The translations under genes and the position numbers were made by a program. The notes beneath the pieces were generated by a model. That model worked only from the letters and a program-made list of their open reading frames with translations, was not told where the DNA came from and did not search any database. Of a stretch of DNA of 64,000 bases, positions 9,490-17,219 are shown in pieces. The first letter of the stretch is position 1, and each line of letters opens with the position of its first letter. This DNA comes from Nonomuraea muscovyensis (GTDB taxonomy: Bacteria > Actinomycetota > Actinomycetes > Streptosporangiales > Streptosporangiaceae). Location of the stretch: positions 806,001-870,000 of the forward strand of contig NZ_JACHJB010000004.1 of the NCBI RefSeq assembly GCF_014207745.1, written 5' to 3'.

Positions 9490-10409
9490 GCTAGCCGCTC
9501 CAGCCTGGCACGGCCATACGGACAGTCAACGCATGTTCGACGAGATTGATCAAAGCACTCTTGACCGAATCCTTCGACCGAGCATCCAACCGCACCATCG
9601 GAATATGCGGAGCCAACGTCAACGCGTCCCGCACCTCCGTATCACTATGCGCATACTGCCCATCCCACCCGTTCACCCCCACAATGAACGGCAACTGCGC
9701 CTCCTCGAAGTAATCGATCGCCGGGAAACTGTCCGCCAACCGGCGCGTATCAACCAGCACCACCGCACCGATCGCCCCCCGCACCAAGTCATCCCACATG
9801 AACCAGAACCGATGCTGACCCGGCGTCCCGAACAAATACAAGATCAAATCCCGATCCAGCGACACCCGCCCGAAATCCATCGCCACCGTCGTCGTCGACT
9901 TCAACGGCGTCATCGCCAGATCATCGATCCCCGCCGACGCATCGGTCATCACCGCCTCCGTCGTCAACGGCATGATCTCCGACACCGCCCCCACGAACGT
10001 CGTCTTACCCACCCCGAACCCACCGGCGACCACGATCTTCGTCGACGTCAGACCGGAACCCGACCCAGCACTAGAGCCTGCGAAGTCCACTGAGCACCCT
10101 TTCCAGCAGGTTGACATCCGGCCGGCCCGCATCCAACTGCGGCTGATGCACCCGCACCAAACCCTCGGCCGCCATATCAGCGATCAACACCCGCACCACA
10201 CCAAGCGGAATCCGCAACAACGCCGACACCTCAGCCACCGACCGAACCTGCCGACACAACTGCGAAATCGCCTGATACTCCGGCGTGATATGCGAAAACT
10301 CCCGAGGCTCAGCCGTCGCCGACGACACCAACGCCTCCATCGCCAACTTCACCCGCGGCGCCGTCCGCCCACCCGTCACCGCATACGGACGCACCGGCGA
10401 AGCGGGGTC
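9490..10409. repeat. Identical tract A, copy 1 (cvnD plus most of cvnC)
   Basis: These 920 bp match 18536-19455 base for base on my reading, with no gap. The tract covers all of cvnD and the cvnC part downstream of its proline-rich N-terminal linker. Sequence differs immediately outside both ends. Confidence 0.9.
9491..10090 (-). CDS. cvnD: Conservon 1 CvnD: Ras-like GTP-binding protein
   Basis: A 199-residue small GTPase-like protein, the last gene of conservon 1. It has P-loop GGFGVGKT (23-30), a G3-like region in LYLFGTPGQHRFWFMWDDL, and GVNGWDGQ where classical Ras proteins have NKxD. Conservon proteins are thought to work as a membrane-associated complex resembling eukaryotic G-protein-coupled systems, with CvnD as the nucleotide switch. 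The GTG at 10090 lies inside the last codons of cvnC (20-nt overlap), and the same overlap occurs in conservons 2, 3 and 5. It is 100% identical to the conservon 2 copy. Confidence 0.93.
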   Translation of the reverse strand: MDFAGSSAGSGSGLTSTKIVVAGGFGVGKTTFVGAVSEIMPLTTEAVMTDASAGIDDLAMTPLKSTTTVAMDFGRVSLDRDLILYLFGTPGQHRFWFMWDDLVRGAIGAVVLVDTRRLADSFPAIDYFEEAQLPFIVGVNGWDGQYAHSDTEVRDALTLAPHIPMVRLDARSKDSVKSALINLVEHALTVRMAVPGWSG

Positions 10410-10490
10410 CGACTGGGGAGGCTGGGGAGGATACTGCGGGCGAGGGGGTTCCCAGCCGCCGGAGTTCCATCTCGGGTCGTTCACCTGCAT
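10071..10490 (-). CDS. cvnC: Conservon 1 CvnC: DUF742 protein
   Basis: A 139-residue DUF742 protein. The first 30 residues are a Pro/Gln-rich linker; then follow RPYAVTGGRTAP and a winged-helix-like region with CRQVRSVAEVSALLRIPLGVVRVLIADMAAEGLV, ending LLERVLSGLRRL. In Streptomyces coelicolor conservon 9, CvnC homologues form part of the CvnA-D complex; their biochemistry is unsettled. The ATG at 10490 overlaps the cvnB stop as TGATG; a GTG one codon earlier (10493) or one three codons later are alternatives. Only the linker differs from conservon 2, where it is 14 residues longer. Confidence 0.92.
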   Translation of the reverse strand: MQVNDPRWNSGGWEPPRPQYPPQPPQSDPASPVRPYAVTGGRTAPRVKLAMEALVSSATAEPREFSHITPEYQAISQLCRQVRSVAEVSALLRIPLGVVRVLIADMAAEGLVRVHQPQLDAGRPDVNLLERVLSGLRRL

Positions 10491-10904
10491 CACCTGGACT
10501 GGCTGGCGCGCAACTCCGCACGCACCGCCGGAGTGAGCACCTGACCCGCACGGTCCACCATCAGCGTCATCTGATACGCCACCAGACCCATGTCACAATC
10601 AGGCGCGGCCAACACCGCCAGACACGAACCATCACTGATCGACATGATCAGCATCAACCCGCGCTGCATCTCCACAATCGTCTGACTCACCGCACCACCC
10701 TCGAACACCCGAGCGGCACCCTGCGTCAAACTCACCAACCCCGACGCGATCGCAGCCAGCTGATCAGCCCGATCCGCCGGAAACCCCGCCGACGCCGCAA
10801 GCGGCAACCCATCAGACGAGACCACCACCGCATGCGCCACACCCGGAACCGTGCTCACGAAATCAGTGATCAACCAGTCGACCCCGCGCGCGGAATGACT
10901 CAGG
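10477..10904. repeat. Identical tract B, copy 1 (cvnB)
   Basis: These 428 bp match 19565-19992 exactly on my reading. The tract covers the extreme 5' end of cvnC and nearly all of cvnB, stopping three codons short of the cvnB start. Unlike tract A, its offset to the second copy is 42 bp larger, because the cvnC linkers differ by 14 codons. Confidence 0.9.
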
Positions 10905-10912
10905 TCGTTCAT
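10490..10912 (-). CDS. cvnB: Conservon 1 CvnB: roadblock/LC7 protein
   Basis: A 140-residue roadblock/LC7 domain protein (ITDFVSTVPGVAHAVVVSSDGLPLA, then DRADQLAAIASGLVSLTQGAARVFEGG and ISDGSCLAVLAAPDCDMGLVAYQM). Roadblock proteins dimerise and regulate small GTPases such as MglA, consistent with a role beside CvnD. The ATG at 10912 overlaps the cvnA stop as ATGA, with GGAGGAGGG just upstream. It is identical to CvnB of conservon 2 except at residue 2 (Asn versus Arg). Codons end in G or T far more often than in cvnA. Confidence 0.94.
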   Translation of the reverse strand: MNDLSHSARGVDWLITDFVSTVPGVAHAVVVSSDGLPLAASAGFPADRADQLAAIASGLVSLTQGAARVFEGGAVSQTIVEMQRGLMLIMSISDGSCLAVLAAPDCDMGLVAYQMTLMVDRAGQVLTPAVRAELRASQSR

Positions 10913-13857
10913 GTGCCCTCCTCCCTGTTGTCAAGGGGCCTCGGACCGGACGGGTACGTCCGGCCCTCGTTGATGTCGTCTCGTGCCGCCCGGAAGCCCT
11001 GCTGGAAACTGGACAGGCGGCTGCGCACCCGGTCGGGTGAGAGCGTGGGCGTCGGCATCACGCCCTTGGGGGCGGACGAGGTGTCGGCCGAGCCGGGCAC
11101 CAGGTTGGCCTTCGGCACCCGCTTCGGCAGACCCGACGCCGTCGCCCCGTCACGCACCGGCTCCACCACGGCCTGGGCGGCGTTCCAGCCCTCGTCGGCC
11201 TTGGCCGACCCCCAGTTGGCGCTGGCCTCGCCGTGGTCGAACCAGGCCGACTCCACCGAGGCGAAGATCGGCAGGAACTCGTCGCCGGCCGAGGCCGGCT
11301 TGACGGCCGGGATGGGGCCGGTGGCCGCCGCCTCGGTCTCGGGGAAGTCGTAGCGGGCCTGCTGCGGCTCGGGCTCGGGGAAGTCGAAGCGCGAGCGCTG
11401 CTGCGGCTCCGGCTCGGGCTCGGGGAAGTCGAAGCGGGAACGCTGCTGCGGCTCCGGCTCGGCGCGGCCGTCGGCTCCCCAGCTCGGCGGCAAGTCGTCG
11501 GCGGGCGGCTTGGGAAGGTTGTCGGCGTCGCCGTTCCAGCCGCCGGTCGCCCTGGACGGCACCCACACGTCCGAGGTGTCGTATCCGCCGGCGCCGCCGC
11601 GGGCGGCGGGCGTCTCGGCGGCGGGCCAGCCTCCCGCCTCGGAGGGCCACTGCGGCATGGACGGCCAGCCCGCGGCGGTGTCCGTCGACGAGTAGGAGGG
11701 GTGGCCGGGGCCCATCTGGTAGGTGCCGCCCTGCCACTGCGGGGCCGGGGCGGGGGGCTGCGGCGTCATGGGGATCTCGTCGCGGCCGGTGACGGGGGTG
11801 CCGCCGGCGTAGGCGGGCGACGGGGTGCCGAGCAGCGACTCGGGCAGCAGCACCATGGCGGTCAGCCCGCCTCCGCCGTGCGGGCGGAGCTGGACGCGGA
11901 CGCCGTGCCGGTGCGCCAGCCGGGCGACCACGAACAGGCCCATGCGCCGCGAGACGGAGACGTCGACGATGGGGGCGTCGACGAGGCGTTCGTTGGCCTG
12001 GGCGAGTTCCTCGTGTGTCATGCCGATGCCGGCGTCGGTGACCGACAGCATCACGCCGCCGCCGTCGATCCTGCTGCCGGAGACGGTGACGCGGGTCTCG
12101 CGCGGGGAGAACGACAGGGCGTTCTCCACCAGCTCGGCCAGCAGGTGGATGACGTCGTTGACCGCCTGGCCGGCGACGGACACGCCGTCGGGGACCTGCA
12201 GGACGACGCGCTCGTAGTTCTCGACCTCGGACAGGGAGGCGCGGGCGACGTCGACGAGCTTGACGGGCTGGCTCCAGCGGCGCGGCGGGTCCTGACCCGC
12301 CAGCACCAGCAGGTTCTCGCTGTTACGCCGCATACGCGTCGCCAGATGGTCCAGCTTGAACAGGTTCGCCAACCGGCTCTCGTCCTGCTCGCCCTGCTCC
12401 AGACCATCGATCAACGTGATCTGCCGCTCCACCAACGTCTGACTGCGCCGCGACAGGTTCACGAACATCGCGTTCACGTTCGACCGCAACCGCGACTCCT
12501 CACCCGCCAGCCGCACCGCCTCCCGGTGCACCTCGTCGAACGCCCGCGCCACCTCACCGATCTCGTCCTCGGAGTCGACGCCGATCGGCTCGACGTCGAG
12601 CTGGACGGCGGCGTCGGACTCGCGCAGCCGCTGGACCGTCTCGGGCAGGCGCTGCCCGGCGATGTGCAGGGCCTCGCCGCGCAGCCTGCGCAGCGGGCGG
12701 ACGAGGGACCGGGCCATCACGGTGGTGACGGCGAGGACGACGAGGAGCAGGACCGCGATGGCGATGCCGACGATCAGGGCGGTGCTCTGCTCGCCCTCCT
12801 GCAGGTCGCGGCTGCGCAGGATGATGGAGGCGGCCAGCTCGTCCTCGACCTTGCGCATGCGGTCGATGGTGCTGCTCATGGACTTGAACCAGGTGGCGGC
12901 CGCGCCGGTGGTGCCGAGTGTCGCATCGGTCAGGCGCGTGTTCTCCTCCGCCAGCACGACGGCGCGGGCGCGCAGGCCCTCGGCGCGGTCGACGTCCTCA
13001 CCGGAGACGTTGTCCTCGTACGCCTGGCGCTGGGCGATCGTGGCGTTGGCCCGGAAGGTGGCCAGCTCGCTGTCCCGCTGGGCGCGGGCCGCCAGGAAGT
13101 CGCTGTACATCGCCTGGTCGAACCGGCGGGCGGCGAAGGCGCTCATGAGGACGGCCCGCTCGCGGGAGGACTGCGCCTTGGCCCTGCCCAGCGCCGCGAA
13201 CGCGGCGACGCCGTCGGACAGTTCCTCGTCGACGGCGCCCTGGTCGATGTCGTCGCTGAAAGCCATCACGTCGCGGATGGTCTGCTCGTACATGCGGATC
13301 ACGGTCGCCGTGTCGAGCTGCGAGTCCGTGGCGGCCTTGCGCGCGTTGCGCAGCGCGTTGAGCCGGTTGCGCACCTGCACGGCCTCGGCCCGCGTGGTGC
13401 CCGTGGAGGTGGCCAGGGACTCGATGTCACCGCGGACCCGCTGCACGGCGGAGTCGACGCTGGTGTACTGGGCCTGCATGCTGCCCCGGCCGCTCGACCG
13501 GCGGCCCTGGGCGACGTACGTGGCGGTCAGGTCGCGTTCGAGTTCGAGCCCGTGGGCGAGGTCGGCGAGCCGGCCGGCGAGTTCGGCGATCTCGTTGACG
13601 CGCTGGTACTCCCCCGCGCTGGCGATGGAGGCGGTGACCCTGATGCCGCCCAGGATGAGCGCCGCCACTGTGGGGATGACGATGAGGGCGAGCAGCTTGG
13701 AGCGTACCCGCCAGTTGCGCAGCGCGGTCTTCTTCGCCCGGCGCGGGGCGGCCTTGGCGGGGCGCGGAGCACGAGCCTCGCCGGCGTCCGGGTGGGGTGG
13801 CACCGGGGTGGACGCGGGGGCCGTGTCAGGCTTCCCGCTGGTAGATGCAGTCCTCAC
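10909..13857 (-). CDS. cvnA: Conservon 1 CvnA: NIT/HAMP/histidine-kinase-like sensor
   Basis: A 982-residue membrane sensor. A Pro/Lys-rich cytoplasmic leader ends at the NWRVR motif (about 48-52), then membrane segment 1 (about 54-75), an extracellular nitrate/nitrite-sensing-type helical domain (about 80-340), membrane segment 2 (about 357-382), HAMP, a helical region with LDHLATRMRRNSENLL (a possible phospho-acceptor His), and a HATPase_c domain with N box LLAELVENALSFSP (near 570), G1 VTDAGIGM and G2 MGLFVVARLAHRHG. A disordered tail of about 300 residues carries SRFDFPEPEPE-like repeats and ends in peptides conserved in all five CvnA proteins here. The GTG at 13857 follows a leader shared by the five cvnA genes. 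Confidence 0.93.
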   Translation of the reverse strand: MRTASTSGKPDTAPASTPVPPHPDAGEARAPRPAKAAPRRAKKTALRNWRVRSKLLALIVIPTVAALILGGIRVTASIASAGEYQRVNEIAELAGRLADLAHGLELERDLTATYVAQGRRSSGRGSMQAQYTSVDSAVQRVRGDIESLATSTGTTRAEAVQVRNRLNALRNARKAATDSQLDTATVIRMYEQTIRDVMAFSDDIDQGAVDEELSDGVAAFAALGRAKAQSSRERAVLMSAFAARRFDQAMYSDFLAARAQRDSELATFRANATIAQRQAYEDNVSGEDVDRAEGLRARAVVLAEENTRLTDATLGTTGAAATWFKSMSSTIDRMRKVEDELAASIILRSRDLQEGEQSTALIVGIAIAVLLLVVLAVTTVMARSLVRPLRRLRGEALHIAGQRLPETVQRLRESDAAVQLDVEPIGVDSEDEIGEVARAFDEVHREAVRLAGEESRLRSNVNAMFVNLSRRSQTLVERQITLIDGLEQGEQDESRLANLFKLDHLATRMRRNSENLLVLAGQDPPRRWSQPVKLVDVARASLSEVENYERVVLQVPDGVSVAGQAVNDVIHLLAELVENALSFSPRETRVTVSGSRIDGGGVMLSVTDAGIGMTHEELAQANERLVDAPIVDVSVSRRMGLFVVARLAHRHGVRVQLRPHGGGGLTAMVLLPESLLGTPSPAYAGGTPVTGRDEIPMTPQPPAPAPQWQGGTYQMGPGHPSYSSTDTAAGWPSMPQWPSEAGGWPAAETPAARGGAGGYDTSDVWVPSRATGGWNGDADNLPKPPADDLPPSWGADGRAEPEPQQRSRFDFPEPEPEPQQRSRFDFPEPEPQQARYDFPETEAAATGPIPAVKPASAGDEFLPIFASVESAWFDHGEASANWGSAKADEGWNAAQAVVEPVRDGATASGLPKRVPKANLVPGSADTSSAPKGVMPTPTLSPDRVRSRLSSFQQGFRAARDDINEGRTYPSGPRPLDNREEGT
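12266..12567. repeat. Near-identical tract C, copy 1 (inside cvnA)
   Basis: These 302 bp match 21447-21748 with a single mismatch (ATGGTCC versus ATGATCC, near 12340). It encodes the helical region from HAMP to the start of the ATPase domain. Flanking cvnA sequence is clearly less similar. Confidence 0.9.
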
Positions 13858-14295
13858 CGACGTTGCAACCTCTCCTCGGACGTCTGATGCGCGCGGATCA
13901 CATCATGACTGTTCGGCGTGCGGCGCCGACACATCCATGGGCGAGTGCTTATTTGAGCACACCCACATTAATTCGGCCAATGCCGCACGCATCACAAGTG
14001 ACACACTAATCATCAAAACGCCCTAAACGGGGCCCTTTTAAGGTTCAATCATGGAGATGAACCGGATATACGCCCCATCACCGCACATACCGCCCAAACC
14101 GGGACGCAGCTCTCAAGCCACTTGATGTACTGACATGTCGGGCTTACCGGTTGTCGGGCGTCGTAGGGAGAACGGTTGATCACCTCGGTACGCTGACTCC
14201 CCTCTGCCCATCTTCCCCGTCCGGTCTGGTATGTCACCCCGGCCGGATGCAGCCATGGAGATCTCAATGACGCTTTCCACGAACGGGGCGTTCCC
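13858..14295. promoter_or_regulatory. Divergent region between cvnA1 and the first ABC module
   Basis: A 438-nt region without a supported gene. Next to cvnA lies the leader element GAGAGGTTGC (13865-13874 on the minus strand), 7 nt before the GTG. The AT-rich part 13930-14060 includes TGTGCTCAAATA (minus strand, 13950-13961), an element also found upstream of cvnA3 and cvnA4. Promoters for both directions presumably lie here; I could not assign -10/-35 boxes. Confidence 0.5.
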
Positions 14296-15093
14296 ATGCG
14301 GCTGAATCCCCGTCGTGCTCTGGACAGCCCTCTCGCCTGCGGCACCCTCGGCGTCGTGATCCTGCTCTGCGTCGCCGAGGCGGCCGGCCGGCTCGGCGTC
14401 ATCCCCCCGGTCCAGTTCCCGCTCGCCTCCACCATCCTCGTCGAGGCGGCCCGGCTCGCCGCCGACCCGGCCTTCCTCACCGACATCGCGACCACCTTCG
14501 CCGGCTGGGCGATGGGGCTGCTGGCGACCATCGCGGTCGCCGTGCCGCTGGGGCTGCTGCTCGGCAGCGTGACGCCGATCGAGACGGCGTTGCGCCCGCT
14601 GATCGAGTTCCTGCGGCCCATCCCGTCGGTGGCGCTCATCCCGCTCGCCTCGTTCGTCTTCATCGACAGCACGGAGATGAAGGTGGCCGTGATCGTGTAC
14701 GCGTCGATGTGGCCGATCCTCATCAACACCATCTACGGACTGCGCGACGTCGACCCGGTGGCCAAGGAGACGTTGCGGACCTTCGGCTTCGGGCCGCTGT
14801 CGGTGCTGTTGCGGGTGTCGCTGCCGAGCACGGCGCCGTTCATCGCGACCGGCATCCGCGTGGCCGCGGCGATCGCGCTCATCCTGGCGATCAGCACCGA
14901 GTTGCTCGCCGGCGGGAGCGGCGGCATCGGCGGTTTCATCATCCTCGCCGAGAGCAGCCCGGCGGGCGTCACGCTGACCGTGGCCGCCACGTTCTGGGCC
15001 GGAGTGCTCGGCCTGCTGACCAACGGCGTCTTCGTGCTGGCCGAGCGCCGGATCTTCCGCTGGCACACCGCCAAGACAGGAGCGGCGCAGTGA
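14296..15093 (+). CDS. ABC transporter permease, SsuC/NMT1-type (module 1)
   Basis: A 265-residue inner-membrane permease of the nitrate/sulfonate/NMT1 group. It has about six membrane segments and the ATPase-contact (EAA) loop around LRDVDPVAKETLRTFGFGPLSVLLRVSLPSTAPFI. It is clearly paralogous to the permease at 24389: both share IEFLRPIPSVALIPLA and WPILINT. It opens a plus-strand operon whose next gene starts in its stop codon (GTGA). The substrate is unknown. There is no ATPase gene in this module, so it probably borrows the one at 27527 or an unlinked one. Confidence 0.9.
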   Translation: MRLNPRRALDSPLACGTLGVVILLCVAEAAGRLGVIPPVQFPLASTILVEAARLAADPAFLTDIATTFAGWAMGLLATIAVAVPLGLLLGSVTPIETALRPLIEFLRPIPSVALIPLASFVFIDSTEMKVAVIVYASMWPILINTIYGLRDVDPVAKETLRTFGFGPLSVLLRVSLPSTAPFIATGIRVAAAIALILAISTELLAGGSGGIGGFIILAESSPAGVTLTVAATFWAGVLGLLTNGVFVLAERRIFRWHTAKTGAAQ

Positions 15094-15881
15094 TCAGGAA
15101 GTTCGCGACCGCCGTACTGCGGCTGTGGATCGTGCCGGTCGTCCTGGTCGCGTGGGAGCTGATCACCCGCGCACTGGAGCACCCCTACTTCCCCCCGCCG
15201 ACGACGATCCTCCCGCACATGCGGGACCTGTGGTTCGACGGCCCCGCCTCGCAGCTCTGGCTCAACGACACCGCGCTGGCGAACTTCCCGCAGAGCCTGG
15301 GCAGGCTGCTGACCGGCTGGGTGCTGGCCGGCGTCATCGGGGTGACGGTCGGCCTGGCGCTCGGGCGCTCACCGCTGTTCTTCCGGTTCGCGGATCCGAT
15401 CATCCAGTTCGGCCGGGCTCTGCCGCCGGTCGCCCTGCTGCCGATGTTCCTGGCGATCTTCTCCATCGGCGCGAAGATGCAGATCTCGATGATCGCGTTC
15501 GGCATCGTCTGGCCCGTGCTGTTCAACGCGGCCGACGGCGGCCGGCACGTCGATCCGCTGCACCTGGAGACGGCCCGGGTGTTCAGGTTCTCGCGCACGC
15601 AACGGCTGTTCCAGGTGATCCTCCCGTCGGCGCTGCCGAAGATCTTCGCCGGACTGCGGCTGAGCCTCTCGCTGGCGCTGATCCTCATGGTCATCGCGGA
15701 GTTCTTCAGCACGGACGGCCTCGGCTTCCAGCTCCGCCTGGCCCAGCGCCAGTTCGACCTGCCGGGCATGTGGGGAGCCGTGATCCTGCTCGGCGTCCTG
15801 GGCTACCTTTTCAACCAGATCTTCGTCCTGGCGGAACGGCGGGCGTTGGTCTGGCACAGCTCGGCGCGCCACCGGACGTGA
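15090..15881 (+). CDS. ABC transporter permease, SsuC/NMT1-type (module 1)
   Basis: A 263-residue permease forming the second half of a heterodimeric channel with the preceding gene. The GTG at 15090 overlaps that gene's stop (GTGA) and gives the expected N-terminus (VIRKFATAVLRLWIVPVVLVAWELI). Conserved features are PLFFRFADPIIQFGRALPPVALLPMFLAIF and the EAA loop HLETARVFRFSRTQRLFQVILPSALPKIFAGLRLSLS. Its closest relative in the window is the permease at 25195. A terminator follows the stop, so the binding protein further on is probably transcribed separately. Confidence 0.9.
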   Translation: MIRKFATAVLRLWIVPVVLVAWELITRALEHPYFPPPTTILPHMRDLWFDGPASQLWLNDTALANFPQSLGRLLTGWVLAGVIGVTVGLALGRSPLFFRFADPIIQFGRALPPVALLPMFLAIFSIGAKMQISMIAFGIVWPVLFNAADGGRHVDPLHLETARVFRFSRTQRLFQVILPSALPKIFAGLRLSLSLALILMVIAEFFSTDGLGFQLRLAQRQFDLPGMWGAVILLGVLGYLFNQIFVLAERRALVWHSSARHRT

Positions 15882-15884
15882 CTC

Positions 15885-15915
15885 CCGGGGCGGCTCTCGT
15901 GACCGCCCCGGATTT
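15885..15915 (+). terminator. Intrinsic terminator after the module 1 permeases
   Basis: CCGGGGCGG (15885-15893) pairs perfectly with CCGCCCCGG (15103 nt-scale right arm at 15903-15911) across a 9-nt loop and is followed by ATTTT. It starts four bases after the permease stop codon. Confidence 0.75.
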
Positions 15916-15978
15916 TCGGTCCGCCTCTATCCCTCCGCCAATGCCGACAAGAAGCAAACAGAACAAAAGCGAAATATA

Positions 15979-15990
15979 GGGATATATCCC
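15979..15990. promoter_or_regulatory. 12-bp perfect palindrome upstream of the module 1 binding protein
   Basis: GGGATATATCCC lies in an AT-rich stretch about 120 nt before the binding-protein start. It resembles an operator or promoter-proximal site. No adjacent regulator gene is obvious. Confidence 0.4.
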
Positions 15991-16109
15991 GAGATGTATG
16001 GACATTCCCCTACAGCCTTCTCCGGGACGTTTCCCGTCGTACGCTAGGCTCTTCCCCTCAAGATCACCCCCAAGCGCGACAAGCAACGCGTCTTCCCCCT
16101 GGAGCGATC

Positions 16110-17099
16110 ATGTCCGGTCTCCGGCGCCGCATGCGTATCTCTGCACTTTTGCTCACGGCTACCGCGCTACTCGCAGCAGGATGCGGCGGAGGTGACTCCG
16201 GTTCCTCGGCGAGCACGGGCGGAGTCGAGAAGGCCGACCTCGTCGTCGGCATGCTGCCCCTTCCCGAGGTGGCTCCCATCCAGATCGCCATCGACAAGGG
16301 CTACTTCAAGGCCGAGGGCCTCAACGTCAAGTTCCAGATCATCCAGGGCGGCGCCGCCGCCGTACCGGACCTGCTCACCGGCAAGCTGCAGGTCCTGCAC
16401 AGCAACTACGTCTCCGCGGTCTCCCTCGTCGCCAAGGGCACCGGCAAGGTGAAGGTCGTCGGCGAGGCCTACACCGCCAAGCCCAACAACTTCGCGCTCA
16501 TGGTGAAGAAGGGCTCGCCCATCGCCAAGGTGGCCGACCTCAAGGGCAAGAAGGTCGGCGTCAACACGCTCAACAACGTCGCCACGCTGTCCGTCAGCGC
16601 GCTGCTGAAGACCCACGGGCTCAAGCCCGAGGACGTCCAGTTCGTCGAGCAGCCGTTCCCGCAGATGGCGGGCGCCCTGGAGGCGGGCCAGATCGAGGCC
16701 GCGTTCCTGCCCGAGCCGTTCCACCAGACAGCCGCCAGCCAGAACGGCGCCGTGCAACTGTCGGACGCGTTCACCGGGCCGACCGCCGACTTCCCGATCG
16801 CCGGCTACCTGGTGACCGAGCAGTTCGCCAAGGACAACCCCAAGACCGTGGCCGCCTTCCAGCGCGCCCTGGTCAAGGGCGCCGAGCAGGCCATCTCGAA
16901 CTCCGCCGAGGTCAAGACGGCCCTGGGCAAGTACACCAAGATCGACCCGGCCACGGCCGACCTCATGGTGCTGGGCGGCTACTCCACCTCGGTCAACGAG
17001 ACGCGCCTGCAGCGGGTCGCCGACCTGATGCTGGAGTTCGGCTACATTCCGCAGAAGTTCGAGGTCAAGCAGATGATGTTGACGCCCGCCGCCTCCTGA
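16110..17099 (+). CDS. NMT1/SsuA-like substrate-binding lipoprotein (module 1)
   Basis: A 329-residue periplasmic-type binding protein, anchored by lipid in a Gram-positive cell. The signal peptide ends in lipobox LLAAGC (Cys25), followed by a Gly/Ser linker. The mature part has the NMT1/SsuA pattern: VVGMLPLPEVAPIQIAIDKGYFKAEGLNV, then DLKGKKVGVNTLNN and EAGQIEAAFLPEPF. It would deliver a small organic ligand to the permeases at 14296 and 15090. It resembles the binding protein at 23397 throughout (shared RVADLMLE.GY/F near the C-terminus). The ligand cannot be read from the sequence; pyrimidine-, sulfonate- or aromatic-type ligands are all possible. Confidence 0.9.
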   Translation: MSGLRRRMRISALLLTATALLAAGCGGGDSGSSASTGGVEKADLVVGMLPLPEVAPIQIAIDKGYFKAEGLNVKFQIIQGGAAAVPDLLTGKLQVLHSNYVSAVSLVAKGTGKVKVVGEAYTAKPNNFALMVKKGSPIAKVADLKGKKVGVNTLNNVATLSVSALLKTHGLKPEDVQFVEQPFPQMAGALEAGQIEAAFLPEPFHQTAASQNGAVQLSDAFTGPTADFPIAGYLVTEQFAKDNPKTVAAFQRALVKGAEQAISNSAEVKTALGKYTKIDPATADLMVLGGYSTSVNETRLQRVADLMLEFGYIPQKFEVKQMMLTPAAS

Positions 17100-17127
17100 C
17101 GGTGAATCAGGACTGAGGGACGAGGCG

Positions 17128-17158
17128 GAGGGGGAGCGCACGCACGGCGCTCCCCCTC
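17128..17158 (+). terminator. Intrinsic terminator after the module 1 binding protein
   Basis: GAGGGGGAGCGC (17128-17139) pairs perfectly with GCGCTCCCCCTC (17147-17158) across a 7-nt loop, followed by TCTCTCAT. It lies 29 nt past the stop codon. Confidence 0.75.
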
Positions 17159-17219
17159 TCTCATGGCCGGACATCATGACCCGTCACCTGACGGGCGGTA
17201 GACCGACTGGGGGAACACG

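Noticed and set aside
11233..13887. 884-codon plus-strand open frame
   Set aside because: Antisense to cvnA1; similar frames lie opposite cvnA2 (20639-22969), cvnA3 (29838-33053) and cvnA5 (54251-57535). They mirror the GC bias of the true genes.
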